From contig NZ_JAUSUX010000010.1 in assembly GCF_030813795.1 (NCBI RefSeq), positions 1 through 64,000 on the forward strand: DNA of 64,000 bases. Reading direction: 5' to 3'. This DNA is from Desulfofundulus luciae (GTDB taxonomy: Bacteria > Bacillota > Desulfotomaculia > Desulfotomaculales > Desulfovirgulaceae). Position numbers and translations under genes: made by a program. This document shows, piece by piece, positions 15,907 through 24,790 of this stretch. The notes beneath the pieces were generated by a model. That model was given only the letters and a program-made list of their open reading frames with translations. It ran no database searches and was not told the DNA's origin. Each line of letters opens with the position of its first letter. The first letter of the stretch is position 1.

Positions 15907-16437
15907 ATGATGATTTCTTTTGACATTCTCGTGATCGCGCTCACGGCCATCTGCCTGTACACGGATCTGCGCTGGAACAAAATATACAATAAAGTGTTGT
16001 TGCCCTTTGCCCTCATCGGCGTCATCATGCAGCTATATTTTCATGGTCTTAAGGGCCTGGCGGAGGGGATGGCCGGTTTTTTGACCGGCCTGTTGCTTCT
16101 CTTGATCCCCTTTGCCGTACGCCAGATGGGGGCGGGAGATGTCAAGCTGCTGGCCACGATCGGGATGATTAAAGGGCCGCAATTTACCCTTCTGGTCTTT
16201 TTAGGTGCGGCGCTGGCCGGCGGCCTGATGTCCTGTGTTTTGCTGATCAGGCAGGGGCGCCTGCTTTCCTCCCTGCGGGCGATCGGATGCGCTGCCCTCC
16301 TTCGCCTTGCCCGGGTTCCCGCCCCGTACGCCTTAACTCCCCTGGAACAGGCCGCGCCGGGTGACGCGATTCCCTTCGGGGCCGCCATTTTTGCAGGCGT
16401 TTTTGCGGCCTATCTGTTTCCGTTTATTTTGAGGTGA
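15907..16437 (+). CDS. cpaA: Prepilin peptidase (TadV/CpaA, A24 aspartic protease)
   Basis: The 176-residue polytopic membrane protease has both catalytic aspartate motifs of family A24: YTDLRWNKIYN near residue 19 and GAGDVKLLA near 74. It lacks the N-terminal methyltransferase domain of PilD, as CpaA/TadV proteins do. It would cleave the Flp pilin and the TadE/G-like pseudopilins. Start ATG 15907 or 15910. Its stop lies a few bases before the TadE-like start. Confidence 0.9.
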   Translation: MMISFDILVIALTAICLYTDLRWNKIYNKVLLPFALIGVIMQLYFHGLKGLAEGMAGFLTGLLLLLIPFAVRQMGAGDVKLLATIGMIKGPQFTLLVFLGAALAGGLMSCVLLIRQGRLLSSLRAIGCAALLRLARVPAPYALTPLEQAAPGDAIPFGAAIFAGVFAAYLFPFILR

Positions 16438-16445
16438 GCTGCCGG

Positions 16446-16835
16446 ATGTGGAAAAGGATTATCCGCTCTCAAAAAGGCCAGGCGATGGTGGAACTGGCCC
16501 TGTTGCTTCCGGCGTTGCTGTTGATTTTAGGGGGAATTATTGAATTCGGGCGCATTTTCCATGCTTATCTGGTGATCACCGGTGCCAGCCGCGAGGGTGC
16601 CCGGGTCGCCGTGGTGGGGGAAACTTACGATGGGGTGCGCGAGAAGGTAATCGCTTCTGCACCGTCGCTGGACGCCAATTCCCTGGATGTTTTGCTGGAA
16701 CCCGAGAGTTACGGGCGGGGGGACATGCTCACAGTGACGGTGACTTATTCCGTGGACCTGGTCATTCCCTTGATCAGTGCGTTGCTGCCGGACCCCTTCA
16801 CCATTAAAGCCGCTACCACGATGCGGGTGGAGTGA
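16446..16835 (+). CDS. tadE: TadE-like pseudopilin
   Basis: About 129 residues from ATG 16446, chosen because GAGGTGA sits at the right distance; a GTG at 16434 has no ribosome site. An N-terminal pseudopilin segment KGQAMVELALLLPALLLILGG contains the glutamate at +5 after the glycine, then a FGRIFHAYLVITGASREGARVA helix typical of TadE (PF07811). The rest is extracellular beta-rich sequence. It is a minor component of Flp pilus assembly. Confidence 0.88.
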   Translation: MWKRIIRSQKGQAMVELALLLPALLLILGGIIEFGRIFHAYLVITGASREGARVAVVGETYDGVREKVIASAPSLDANSLDVLLEPESYGRGDMLTVTVTYSVDLVIPLISALLPDPFTIKAATTMRVE

Positions 16836-16848
16836 AAGGAGCCTGCCG

Positions 16849-17784
16849 ATGATTAAAAAAGTTCTTTCCCGGCTGGCGGCGGATGAAAGGGGCGGCGCTT
16901 TCGTTTTGGTTTCCCTGATGATGTTGGGCCTGCTCGGGTTTGCCGCCCTGGTCACTGATTTTGGCCTGTATACCTTAAACAAGCAGCGCCTGATTAACGC
17001 CGTGGACGCCGCGGCGCTGGCAGGAGCCGCGGAACTGTCTCCAGCCGGGAGCGGCGACGAAGCGGTCGCCAAAAGCTGCGCCGAGCAATACGCGCTGCAA
17101 AACGGGGCCGATCCCGCAGGGCTGACGGTTTCTATTTCCACCAGCCCGTCCGGGCTGAAGGTGGTTGAGGTAACCGCCGAGAAAGAAGTGGACTTCATCC
17201 TGGCCCGGCTGCTGGGGTATACATCCGGAAAAGTACAGGCCGCCGCTTCTGCCGCCGTGGCGGGAGTTACCTCTTGCCGGGGGGTTGCCCCCTTGCTGGT
17301 GCCCAAACAGAACTTTCAATTTGGAAAAAGGTACACTTTAAAATACGGAGATCCCGCCTTTCCCGGAAATTTCGGCGCCCTGGCCCTGGGCGGCACCGGG
17401 GCGAGCACTTACCGGCAGAACTTGATTTATGGATACAGCGGCGAGATCGCGGTAGGAGACCTGGTCACGACCGAGCCGGGTAACATGAGCGGTCCTACCG
17501 AGGGTATCGACGAGCGGCTGGCCCGCTGCAAAAACAACTGCACGGTGGACCATTTTGAGCCGGGCTGCCCGAAAATCCTGATTATTCCCGTTTACGATCC
17601 CAGCGGTACGCTCCACGGGAGAAGCCAGGTAAAAGTAGAGGGTTTTGCCGCCTTTTTGGTGGACCGGGCCGATTCAGAAAAAGACGAAATACACGGGTAT
17701 TTTATTTGCACCACGGTGGAAGGAGAGGCGGATTTTTCCCGGCCTCCGGATACCGGCCTTTATGCGGTGAGATTGCTGGAGTAG
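16849..17784 (+). CDS. TadG-like protein with Tad-type N-terminus
   Basis: About 311 residues from ATG 16849 (AAAGGAG precedes it; an ATG 72 bases upstream lies inside tadE and is rejected). The N-terminus has a pilin-like hydrophobic stretch and the motif LNKQRLINAVDAAALAGAAEL, the Tad/TadG signature (PF13400). The C-terminal 200 residues have paired cysteines near residue 225-245 (RCKNNC, PGC) and are probably outside the cell. Shorter than proteobacterial TadG, and no von Willebrand A motif is obvious. Confidence 0.8.
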   Translation: MIKKVLSRLAADERGGAFVLVSLMMLGLLGFAALVTDFGLYTLNKQRLINAVDAAALAGAAELSPAGSGDEAVAKSCAEQYALQNGADPAGLTVSISTSPSGLKVVEVTAEKEVDFILARLLGYTSGKVQAAASAAVAGVTSCRGVAPLLVPKQNFQFGKRYTLKYGDPAFPGNFGALALGGTGASTYRQNLIYGYSGEIAVGDLVTTEPGNMSGPTEGIDERLARCKNNCTVDHFEPGCPKILIIPVYDPSGTLHGRSQVKVEGFAAFLVDRADSEKDEIHGYFICTTVEGEADFSRPPDTGLYAVRLLE

Positions 17785-17820
17785 CCCGGGCAGTGAACAG
17801 CGTGAAAGGGGGCTTTTCGC

Positions 17821-18546
17821 TTGTTGCGCGGGAAAGTTAACCTGTTCCTTATCCTGGCCGTGGTTTTTGGCCTTGTGGCAGCGTATGGAGTTTATACCTA
17901 TCTTCAGCAGTTAAAGGCCACCTACCGGAGCACCGGTGATTTTCGACCGGTGGTCCTGGCCCGGGAAAAAATCCCGCCCCAGACAAAGATTACGGAAAAT
18001 ATGCTGGAGGTCAAGGAGATACCGTCTTCTTACATCCATAAGGAAGCGCTTGTGAAGCGGGAAGAAGTGGTGGGCAAAATTACCACCACCATAATCTATC
18101 CCGGGGAGCAGATTTTGAAGACGAAAATAGCCGGACCCAAAGATCCTTCCCAGGGGTTGGCCTTTCTGGTCAGTCCCGGCAAAAGGGCGGCCACCATTGC
18201 CGTCAACGATGTTTCCGGCGTCGCCGGGCTCTTACGGCCCGGGGACAGGGTGGACGTGGCAGGTACGGTGGACGTGCCTTCAGGAGGCGCCAGGGAAACT
18301 GTTACTTCCCTGCTCATTCAAAATGTAAATGTTTTGGCCGTCAACCAGTCCGCGGACCCGAACCCGGTCAAAAACAACAATAAGTCCGTGCAGACTCAAA
18401 CGGTTACTCTGGAGGTTACCCCGCAACAGGCACAGACGCTGATCCTGGCCGCCGAAAGGGGGTCGGTTCGCCTGCTGCTGCGTTCACCCGGTGATGGAGC
18501 GGAAGTGGCCCTCCCGTCTGCCCGGCTGGGAAATCTCGTACGCTAG
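17821..18546 (+). CDS. cpaB: Flp pilus assembly protein CpaB/RcpC
   Basis: The 241-residue protein has one N-terminal membrane anchor (residues 8-28), an SAF-type domain with VVLAREKIPPQTKITENMLEVKEIP near residue 43, and the RcpC domain with KRAATIAVNDVSGVAGLLRPGDRVDV. In Gram-negatives it links the secretin; here, in a Gram-positive cell, it probably acts in the wall space. TTG 17821 follows AAAGGGGG. No secretin gene (RcpA/CpaC) is present, as expected for a Firmicute. Confidence 0.9.
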   Translation: MLRGKVNLFLILAVVFGLVAAYGVYTYLQQLKATYRSTGDFRPVVLAREKIPPQTKITENMLEVKEIPSSYIHKEALVKREEVVGKITTTIIYPGEQILKTKIAGPKDPSQGLAFLVSPGKRAATIAVNDVSGVAGLLRPGDRVDVAGTVDVPSGGARETVTSLLIQNVNVLAVNQSADPNPVKNNNKSVQTQTVTLEVTPQQAQTLILAAERGSVRLLLRSPGDGAEVALPSARLGNLVR

Positions 18547-18573
18547 CTTTCCTGATTCGGGAGGTGAGTTAAT

Positions 18574-19851
18574 TTGGAGACGACCAGAGTTTTAATTGCC
18601 GACGACATTGCCGGCACCAGGGAGGACATTAAACGCCTTCTTTACTTCGAGGAAGATATCAAAGTAGTGGGGGAAGCCGCCGACGGGGAGGAAGCCCTGC
18701 GCCTCACCGAAACCCTGCAGCCGGATGTGGTTTTGATGGATATCAACATGCCCAGGATGGACGGTATCCAGGCGACGGAGCTGATCTCAATGCAGTTTCC
18801 GGAAGTTGCCGTGGTGATCATTTCCATCCAGGGGGAACAGGAATACCTGCGCAAAGCCATGGCTGCGGGGGCGCGTGATTACCTGGTCAAGCCCTTTAAC
18901 AGCAGCGAGCTGGCCGAAACAATCCGCAGAGCAGGTGCTTTTCATAAGAAAAGGCAGGTTCATTTTAGCGGCGGGCAGGTTGCCGGCGCCCCCCCGCAAC
19001 CGGCCCGCATCCCCGGCAAAGTGGTCACTCTTTTCAGCACCAAAGGCGGTGTAGGGCGCACTACCCTGGCCTGCAACCTGGCCGTCGCCCTGGCCCAGGG
19101 GACGGGCCAAAAGGTGGTTCTGGTTGATCTGGATCTGGCGGGCGGGGACGCGGCGGTGCTCCTGAATATGCCCACCAAAGGAACCGTCACCGAAGTAATT
19201 CAGGAACCTGATTACACGGACCCCTCCCTTCTGGAGAGCTATCTTGCCCCCCACTTTTCGGGGATCAATGCTCTGCTGTCCCCAGCCGACCCGGAGCAGG
19301 CAGAAACGGTTACGGGAGCACAGGTGACGGCAATTTTGCAAACTTTAAAGAAAAGTTATGACTACGTGGTGGTGGATACTTGCGCTTACTTAAATGAAGT
19401 GGTTGTTGGCACCCTGGAAGCCGCCGATCAGGTTCTCGTCCTGGTTACCCAGGATCTGCCGGCCTTGAAACACGCGCGCCTGAACATTGATATTCTCGAA
19501 CGCTTGAACTTTCATAACAAAATAAAGCTCGTTTTGAACAAGACCCGCCCGGATGTGCTCAAACCAAGCGAGCTCGAAAAAAGCTTGAATTTTTCCCTCT
19601 GGCACGCCGTGCCTGACGAAGAGAAAATCGTCCTGCCCTCCATCAACAGGGGAATGCCCTTCGTTCTGGCCGAGGCGGGGAGCGCCATCAGCCAGAGCAT
19701 ATTTGAACTGGCCGGGTTGCTGTCGCGCGGGGAGGAAGAAGCGGCCGGAAAAGGCAGGATTGTTCCGGAAAGCCACGCCGATTATCGTGAGCGGAAGTCG
19801 CTGTTGGGCAAGTTTTTCAAAACATCCGCAAAAGCCGTTTCGTTAAGATAG
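18574..19851 (+). CDS. cpaE: CpaE/TadZ-like protein: intact receiver domain fused to a MinD-type ATPase
   Basis: 425 residues from TTG 18574. Residues 1-125 are a receiver domain keeping the functional residues: DD in IADDIAG, Asp54 in LMDINMP, Ser in VVIISIQ and Lys in YLVKPF. Residues about 150-400 are a ParA/MinD ATPase with the deviant Walker A FSTKGGVGRTTLACN and VVLVDLDLAGGDAAV. TadZ proteins place the Tad machine in the cell. Many CpaE receivers are degenerate; this one looks able to be phosphorylated, possibly by the nearby DegS-like kinase or another one. Confidence 0.9.
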   Translation: METTRVLIADDIAGTREDIKRLLYFEEDIKVVGEAADGEEALRLTETLQPDVVLMDINMPRMDGIQATELISMQFPEVAVVIISIQGEQEYLRKAMAAGARDYLVKPFNSSELAETIRRAGAFHKKRQVHFSGGQVAGAPPQPARIPGKVVTLFSTKGGVGRTTLACNLAVALAQGTGQKVVLVDLDLAGGDAAVLLNMPTKGTVTEVIQEPDYTDPSLLESYLAPHFSGINALLSPADPEQAETVTGAQVTAILQTLKKSYDYVVVDTCAYLNEVVVGTLEAADQVLVLVTQDLPALKHARLNIDILERLNFHNKIKLVLNKTRPDVLKPSELEKSLNFSLWHAVPDEEKIVLPSINRGMPFVLAEAGSAISQSIFELAGLLSRGEEEAAGKGRIVPESHADYRERKSLLGKFFKTSAKAVSLR

Positions 19852-19867
19852 AAGAGAGGTGATTGGG

Positions 19868-21247
19868 GTGTCCCTTTTTGCGAGGTTTGAGCAGAAAAAC
19901 AGGAGAACTTTTGAACCCGGCGGAGCTGTACAGGCAAATAAAAGCATTCAGCCTCCCAGGCAGGCTTATTCCGCTCCCCCCAAAGACCCCTTCCAGGACC
20001 TTAAAATCGACCTGCACAAGAAAGTTATCGCCGAACTGGCGGAACTGCCCCAGGAGAAAAGAGACCGCCGCGAACCGGTGGCCGAAAGGATCGGGGACCT
20101 GGTCGGCAGATTGATTGATGAATCCGGGCGGCACGTCTCCCGTTCCGACCGCCAGCGGATCATCAATGAGATTATCGATGAAGCGATTGGTTTTGGCCCG
20201 ATCACCTCCCTGTTGAAAGACCCGGAAGTTACGGAAATTATGGTCAACGGGCCGCGTCAGGTCTACGTGGAGCGGGGGGGCAGGCTGGAGCTCACCCCCA
20301 TTACTTTCCGGGACGACCAGCACGTCATGCACGTGATTGAAAAAATCGTGGCCCCTCTGGGGCGAAGAATAGACGAAAGCTCCCCCATGGTCGACGCCCG
20401 GTTGCCGGACGGCTCCCGGGTCAACGCCATTATTCCTCCCCTGGCCTTGAACGGGCCTACCATTACCATCCGTAAATTTTTTCAGGATCCGCTCACGGTG
20501 GAAAATCTGCTGTCGCTGGGCACCCTTACGGAAGAAATGGCCCTTTTCCTGGAAGCGTGTGTGCGTGCGCGCCTGAACATGATTGTCTCCGGAGGCACGG
20601 GAAGCGGGAAGACAAGCATGCTGAATATTCTCTCCTCTTTTATCCCGGCCGATGAGCGGATCATTACCATTGAGGACGCGGCCGAATTGCAGCTTCGCCA
20701 GGAGCATGTCGTCACCCTGGAAAGCCGTCCCGCGAATATGGAAGGGCGGGGGGAGGTAACCATCCGGGACCTGGTGCGCAACGCTTTGCGGATGCGCCCG
20801 GACCGCATCATCGTGGGTGAGGTGCGCAGCGGCGAAGCGCTGGACATGCTGCAGGCCATGAACACGGGTCATGACGGCTCTTTGACCACCGGGCACGCCA
20901 ATTCCCCCCGGGACATTCTTTCGCGCCTGGAAACCATGGTGCTGATGGCGGGGGTGGACTTGCCCGTGCGTGCCATCAGGGAACAGATTTCCTCGGCCCT
21001 CGATGTGATCGTGCACATGGCGCGCCTTAAGGACGGGTCCCGAAAAGTCACCCACATTACGGAAGTACAGGGGATGGAAGGGGACGTGATCGTCCTCCAG
21101 GATCTTTTTCTTTTCGAGCAGACGGGCGTGGACGGCAACGGAAAAATACTCGGCCGGTTCCGGGCCACCGGGATCAGGCCAAAATTTATAGACCGCCTGG
21201 AAGTGTGCGGGATCGAGCTGCCGCCGAATATATTCTGGCTGCGCTAA
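19868..21247 (+). CDS. cpaF: Tad pilus assembly ATPase CpaF/TadA
   Basis: About 459 residues from GTG 19868, preferred over GTG 19859, which sits inside the ribosome site. This secretion ATPase of the VirB11/GspE family has EIMVNGPRQVYVERGG near residue 122, Walker A SGGTGSGKTS near 243, the Asp box IITIEDAAELQL, Walker B RPDRIIVGEVRSGEALDML and the His box TGHDGSLTTGHANS. It forms the hexameric motor that drives Flp pilin export. Confidence 0.95.
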   Translation: MSLFARFEQKNRRTFEPGGAVQANKSIQPPRQAYSAPPKDPFQDLKIDLHKKVIAELAELPQEKRDRREPVAERIGDLVGRLIDESGRHVSRSDRQRIINEIIDEAIGFGPITSLLKDPEVTEIMVNGPRQVYVERGGRLELTPITFRDDQHVMHVIEKIVAPLGRRIDESSPMVDARLPDGSRVNAIIPPLALNGPTITIRKFFQDPLTVENLLSLGTLTEEMALFLEACVRARLNMIVSGGTGSGKTSMLNILSSFIPADERIITIEDAAELQLRQEHVVTLESRPANMEGRGEVTIRDLVRNALRMRPDRIIVGEVRSGEALDMLQAMNTGHDGSLTTGHANSPRDILSRLETMVLMAGVDLPVRAIREQISSALDVIVHMARLKDGSRKVTHITEVQGMEGDVIVLQDLFLFEQTGVDGNGKILGRFRATGIRPKFIDRLEVCGIELPPNIFWLR

Positions 21248-21260
21248 AGGAGTGGGTGGC

Positions 21261-22235
21261 GTGGATTTGAAGGTTATTGCCCTTTTTACTTTTCTGGCCG
21301 TAGCGTTGCTTGCGCCGGGGCTGCAGCAACTCATCCTGGCCCGGAAGAAGTTTATCACCGACCGGCTAAAAGAACTGGCCGGGCAGGGAGGCCCGGACGG
21401 AAACGGCCGGATGGAAAAGATTAATCAAGACCTGCGCCATAACTTCTTTAAATCGCTGCTCGCCCACGCGGGCCGGTTGTCCCCGCGGGTGTTGAGTATG
21501 GCCGCGGACAGGCGGCTGGCCGAAGCTGATCTGCCTTTCAAAGGAGAAGAATTTGTCGCCCTGGCCGCGTTTTGCGCGGCCGGGGGAGGTGTTATCGCTG
21601 TTGCGCTGACCGGGCGCCCGGAGCTGGCCGTGATGGCTGCGCTGGCCGCCGGGGCGGCGCCTTTCTGGCTGGTAAAGGCAATCGCCAGAAGACGGGTGAT
21701 GCTTTTTAACGGTCAGATTGCCGATACTCTTTTAATCATGGCCAACTCTTTGCGCGCCGGCTTTAGTTTTATGCAGGCCATCGAAGTGGTCCAGCGGGAG
21801 ATGCCGCCGCCCATCGGGCGGGAATTTGGACGCACCTTTCGGGAGTTGAGCCTGGGCACGCCGGTGGAGGAGGCGTTGACCAGCCTGGTCAAAAGAGTGA
21901 AAAGCGAAGACCTGTCCCTGGTGGTTACCGCCGTGCTCATCCAGCGGCAGGTGGGAGGGAACCTGGCCGAGGTGCTGGATAAGATTGCCCGGACCATCCA
22001 GGAAAGGGTGCGTATTCAGGGGGAAATCCGTGCTCTGACCGCCCAGGGACGCCTTTCCGGAACAATCATCAGTGTGTTGCCCGTATTCCTGGTTGTTGTC
22101 ATGCTGCTCATCAATCCCGGGTATATCAGTGTCCTGTTTACCCATCCCACCGGGCGAATGATGCTGGGCGCGGCGGCGCTGGCCGAGCTGTTGGGATGGA
22201 TTTTAATTAAAAGGATCGTCCGCATAAGCGTTTGA
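21261..22235 (+). CDS. tadB: Tad inner-membrane platform protein TadB
   Basis: About 324 residues from GTG 21261, eight bases after AAAGGAG. It has a T2SSF domain (residues about 160-290) with the family sequence SLRAGFSFMQAIEVVQREMPPP and several hydrophobic segments at both ends. It forms the membrane platform with TadC and couples to the CpaF ATPase. The TadC gene follows closely. Confidence 0.92.
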   Translation: MDLKVIALFTFLAVALLAPGLQQLILARKKFITDRLKELAGQGGPDGNGRMEKINQDLRHNFFKSLLAHAGRLSPRVLSMAADRRLAEADLPFKGEEFVALAAFCAAGGGVIAVALTGRPELAVMAALAAGAAPFWLVKAIARRRVMLFNGQIADTLLIMANSLRAGFSFMQAIEVVQREMPPPIGREFGRTFRELSLGTPVEEALTSLVKRVKSEDLSLVVTAVLIQRQVGGNLAEVLDKIARTIQERVRIQGEIRALTAQGRLSGTIISVLPVFLVVVMLLINPGYISVLFTHPTGRMMLGAAALAELLGWILIKRIVRISV

Positions 22236-22255
22236 CAGGAAGGGGTTGTTTATTG

Positions 22256-23173
22256 ATGATCCTTTCAGCGGCCGCGTTTTTTCTGGCTATTATATTTTTT
22301 CTTCTGGGCCTTTACCAAGCCCTTTGGGGGGAGCGCTTGCAAATTTCCCAAAGGGTGGAGGAAGTGTTGGGAGCCCCCGCCTTATCTTTCCGGGAACAGG
22401 AATTAAAGGCGCCCTTTTTGCAGAGGGTGGTCCGGCCGGTTTTAAGAAAGATGATTGGCCTGGCCGGTGTTTTCATCCCGGCCGAGAAAACTGCCGTTCT
22501 GGAAGAGAAACTGAACCGGGCGGGGAGGCCGGGCGGTTTGAGCGCCGGCGAGTACGCCTTGCTCAAGTACTTTACCGCCGGAGCGGCCGGGGTATTTTCC
22601 TTTTTCTTTTCCGGAACGGTCCACCTGGAGCCGGTTCAAACCTGCCTGTTGTCCTTCCTGGGCGTTTTGCTGGGCTGGCACCTGCCGAACTTTTATCTTG
22701 AGGCCCGGATCCGGGACCGCGCCGAACTGATCAGAAAAGAGCTTCCGGATGTGCTGGACCTGTTGACCGTAAGCGTGGAAGCGGGGCTGGGCTTTGACGG
22801 CGCCCTTTTGAAGGTGGCGGAGAAAAAGAAAGGCCTGCTGGCCAAAGAGTTTTCGCAAATACTGCGGGAAATAAACATGGGCAAGCCGCGGCGTGAAGCC
22901 CTCCGGGATGCAGCCGAAAGGCTGGGGGTGGACGAGTTTTCCTCCTTTGCCGGCTCCATCATTGTCGCCGACCGGTTGGGGATCAGTATTGGCAACGTGC
23001 TGCGCGCGCAGTCGGCACAAATGAGAAACAAGAGGCGCCAGCGGGCCGAAGAAAGAGCGATGAAGGCGCCGGTGAAAATGCTTTTTCCCATGGTGTTTTT
23101 TATATTTCCCGCCGTATTCCTGGTTCTCCTGGGGCCGGCGGTGATCAAAATCAGTAAAGTTTTTACCAGGTGA
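22256..23173 (+). CDS. tadC: Tad inner-membrane platform protein TadC
   Basis: About 305 residues. ATG 22256 or TTG 22253 both fit GGAAGGGG; an earlier TTG overlapping the tadB stop does not. The T2SSF domain contains ELPDVLDLLTVSVEAGLGFDGALLKV near residue 163, and the C-terminus ends in a hydrophobic MVFFIFPAVFLVLLGPA helix. It is the second platform subunit and the last recognised tad gene. Confidence 0.92.
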   Translation: MILSAAAFFLAIIFFLLGLYQALWGERLQISQRVEEVLGAPALSFREQELKAPFLQRVVRPVLRKMIGLAGVFIPAEKTAVLEEKLNRAGRPGGLSAGEYALLKYFTAGAAGVFSFFFSGTVHLEPVQTCLLSFLGVLLGWHLPNFYLEARIRDRAELIRKELPDVLDLLTVSVEAGLGFDGALLKVAEKKKGLLAKEFSQILREINMGKPRREALRDAAERLGVDEFSSFAGSIIVADRLGISIGNVLRAQSAQMRNKRRQRAEERAMKAPVKMLFPMVFFIFPAVFLVLLGPAVIKISKVFTR

Positions 23174-23185
23174 GGTTTTACAGGG

Positions 23186-23581
23186 ATGCGTTTGATTAAT
23201 TTAACCCGCAACGCATTGCTGGCCCAGAATGTGCGGGTGGCGGCAAACTTCTGGTCACGGTTGAAGGGACTTATGGGCAGGCGGAAGATGGAACCCGGCG
23301 AGGCTCTTGTTCTGGAAAAATGCCGGGCCGTCCACACCTGCTTTCTGCGTTTGCATATTGATGTGGCTTTCCTGGATGAAAAAGGGACGGTGCTCAAAAC
23401 CCTGGTCAACCTGCCTCCTTACCGGTTCACCATGCCGGTGCCCGGGGCGCGCCGGGTGGTTGAGCTGCCCGCCGGCGTTCTCTTGAAAACCGGCACAGTA
23501 CCGGGGGACACACTAAGTTTTTCTGAAAAAGAGGTGATCCGCAATGAAAAACACGGGGCGCAGAATTTCCATTGCCACTAA
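23186..23581 (+). CDS. DUF192 family protein
   Basis: A 131-residue DUF192 protein: FWSRLKGLMGRRKM near residue 22, a VHTCFLRLHIDVAFLD segment, and VVELPAGVLLKTGTVPGD at the end. The molecular role of DUF192 is not established. It follows tadC by 12 bases and such genes are common at the end of Firmicute tad operons. Its last 38 bases overlap the next gene. Confidence 0.85.
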   Translation: MRLINLTRNALLAQNVRVAANFWSRLKGLMGRRKMEPGEALVLEKCRAVHTCFLRLHIDVAFLDEKGTVLKTLVNLPPYRFTMPVPGARRVVELPAGVLLKTGTVPGDTLSFSEKEVIRNEKHGAQNFHCH

Positions 23582-24452
23582 AATAAGCATTTACTTTGGC
23601 CTGTTAATTTCTTTTCTAATCGTTACGGTGGGTTGTTCTACTTACATCCGTATCCAGCAAATCATGGAGCTTCAAATAAAGGAGAAAGGCGAGGCCGTTG
23701 CCTCCGCTGTTACCGCCCTGGCGGCCGAGCGGCTGCAGGCCGGCGACCCGCAGCTATTAAACAAGCTCTTTTCCGACCTGAAGGCAAATGAAGATATCGG
23801 GGAAGCGGCCATCGTTAATTCCGGCGGGAAAATAGTTGCTCATACCAATACCCTTTTGATTGGCAGAACTGTTCCTGAGGGCTCTTCGGAAGGAATCTTT
23901 CAAAAAAGCGTTTCCCCCGGTCCGGTGATCAGCGCTCCGGTAAGAACTGCCGAAGGCAGTTTGCTGGGCTACTTTTACATCCAGATGGATCAGGAACGAA
24001 CAAAAAGATACATGCGCAATCTGGCCCTGACCATGGTTTTTGTTTTGCTGGCAGCGTTATATGCTGGAATCATGCTGGCACACATCATCAGCAAACGTGT
24101 TTTACGCCTGCCCATTAATGATTTAATGGAAGCTACCCGGCATATCGCCACCGGCAATTTCGCCTATAAAGTCCCGGTACGCAAGCAGGACGAACTGGGC
24201 AACCTGGCCCAGGCGTTTAACACCATGACCGCCTACCTGACCAATCTTTTCCGGACAGTCCACCTGAGCACCATGGAGATGGCCAAAAGTAGCCGGCTTA
24301 TTTTGGACCGCACGGAAAGCTACTGCTCCACCGCCGGGAAAGACCAGAAAGAGGTGGAGGAGCTGGCGGAAATAAACAATGCAGCCCGCCGGTTGGCCCG
24401 GGTGGCAGACAGGTTGAACAGCCTGTCTCTGCAATTTAAGATTACAAATTAA
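23544..24452 (+). CDS. Membrane HAMP sensor protein, C-terminally cut by a frameshift
   Basis: 302 residues: a transmembrane helix at about 14-34, an extracytoplasmic sensor region of about 130 residues, a second helix near 160-182 and a HAMP domain (LMEATRHIATGNFAYKV, then DELGNLAQAFNTM) followed by helical sequence. It ends at TAA 24450-24452, and another HAMP-like frame resumes two bases later, so it was probably one longer chemoreceptor-like or regulatory sensor. The ribosome site GAGGTGA precedes ATG 23544 within the DUF192 gene. The sensed signal is unknown. Confidence 0.7.
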   Translation: MKNTGRRISIATKISIYFGLLISFLIVTVGCSTYIRIQQIMELQIKEKGEAVASAVTALAAERLQAGDPQLLNKLFSDLKANEDIGEAAIVNSGGKIVAHTNTLLIGRTVPEGSSEGIFQKSVSPGPVISAPVRTAEGSLLGYFYIQMDQERTKRYMRNLALTMVFVLLAALYAGIMLAHIISKRVLRLPINDLMEATRHIATGNFAYKVPVRKQDELGNLAQAFNTMTAYLTNLFRTVHLSTMEMAKSSRLILDRTESYCSTAGKDQKEVEELAEINNAARRLARVADRLNSLSLQFKITN

Positions 24453-24453
24453 G

Positions 24454-24727
24454 ATGGCTGCCGGCGATTTAACCCGGCAAATTCCGGTTTCCGGGCAGGA
24501 TGAACTGGCTCGCCTGGCGGGGACCTTTAATGATATGGCGCAGGCCCAGGAGATGGTGGTCAAGGTGGCCGGACAAATGGAGCAGACCGCCGAGGGAGGG
24601 TACCCGTGGCCTGGCGGCGTCCAGCCAGCAAGTTACGGGGACAGTCCAGGAACTGGCTACTGCAGTCCAGGAACTGGTCCGCATTTCCGCTGAATTAAAG
24701 GACATTACCGCCAGTTACAAGGTTTAA
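24454..24727 (+). pseudogene. Frameshifted downstream part of the HAMP sensor
   Basis: The frame starting at 24454 reads a second HAMP segment (MAAGDLTRQIPVSGQDELARLAGTFNDMAQ). Coding then moves to the next frame near 24595, giving SSQQVTGTVQELATAVQELVRISAELKD, a coiled region like the start of a chemoreceptor signalling helix. No methyl-accepting hairpin tip follows. Two frame changes plus truncation suggest decay of a once continuous protein, although sequencing error cannot be ruled out. Confidence 0.6.
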
Positions 24728-24790
24728 GGTAAAAGTTGCATTAATTTTCCCTGCAGGGAGATAATAATGGCCAGGGGGGGGAAACTTGCG

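Noticed and set aside
19817-21358. A 513-codon open frame on the minus strand
   Set aside because: It lies entirely opposite cpaF and its neighbours, has no family-like sequence, and is explained by high GC codon bias in the real genes.
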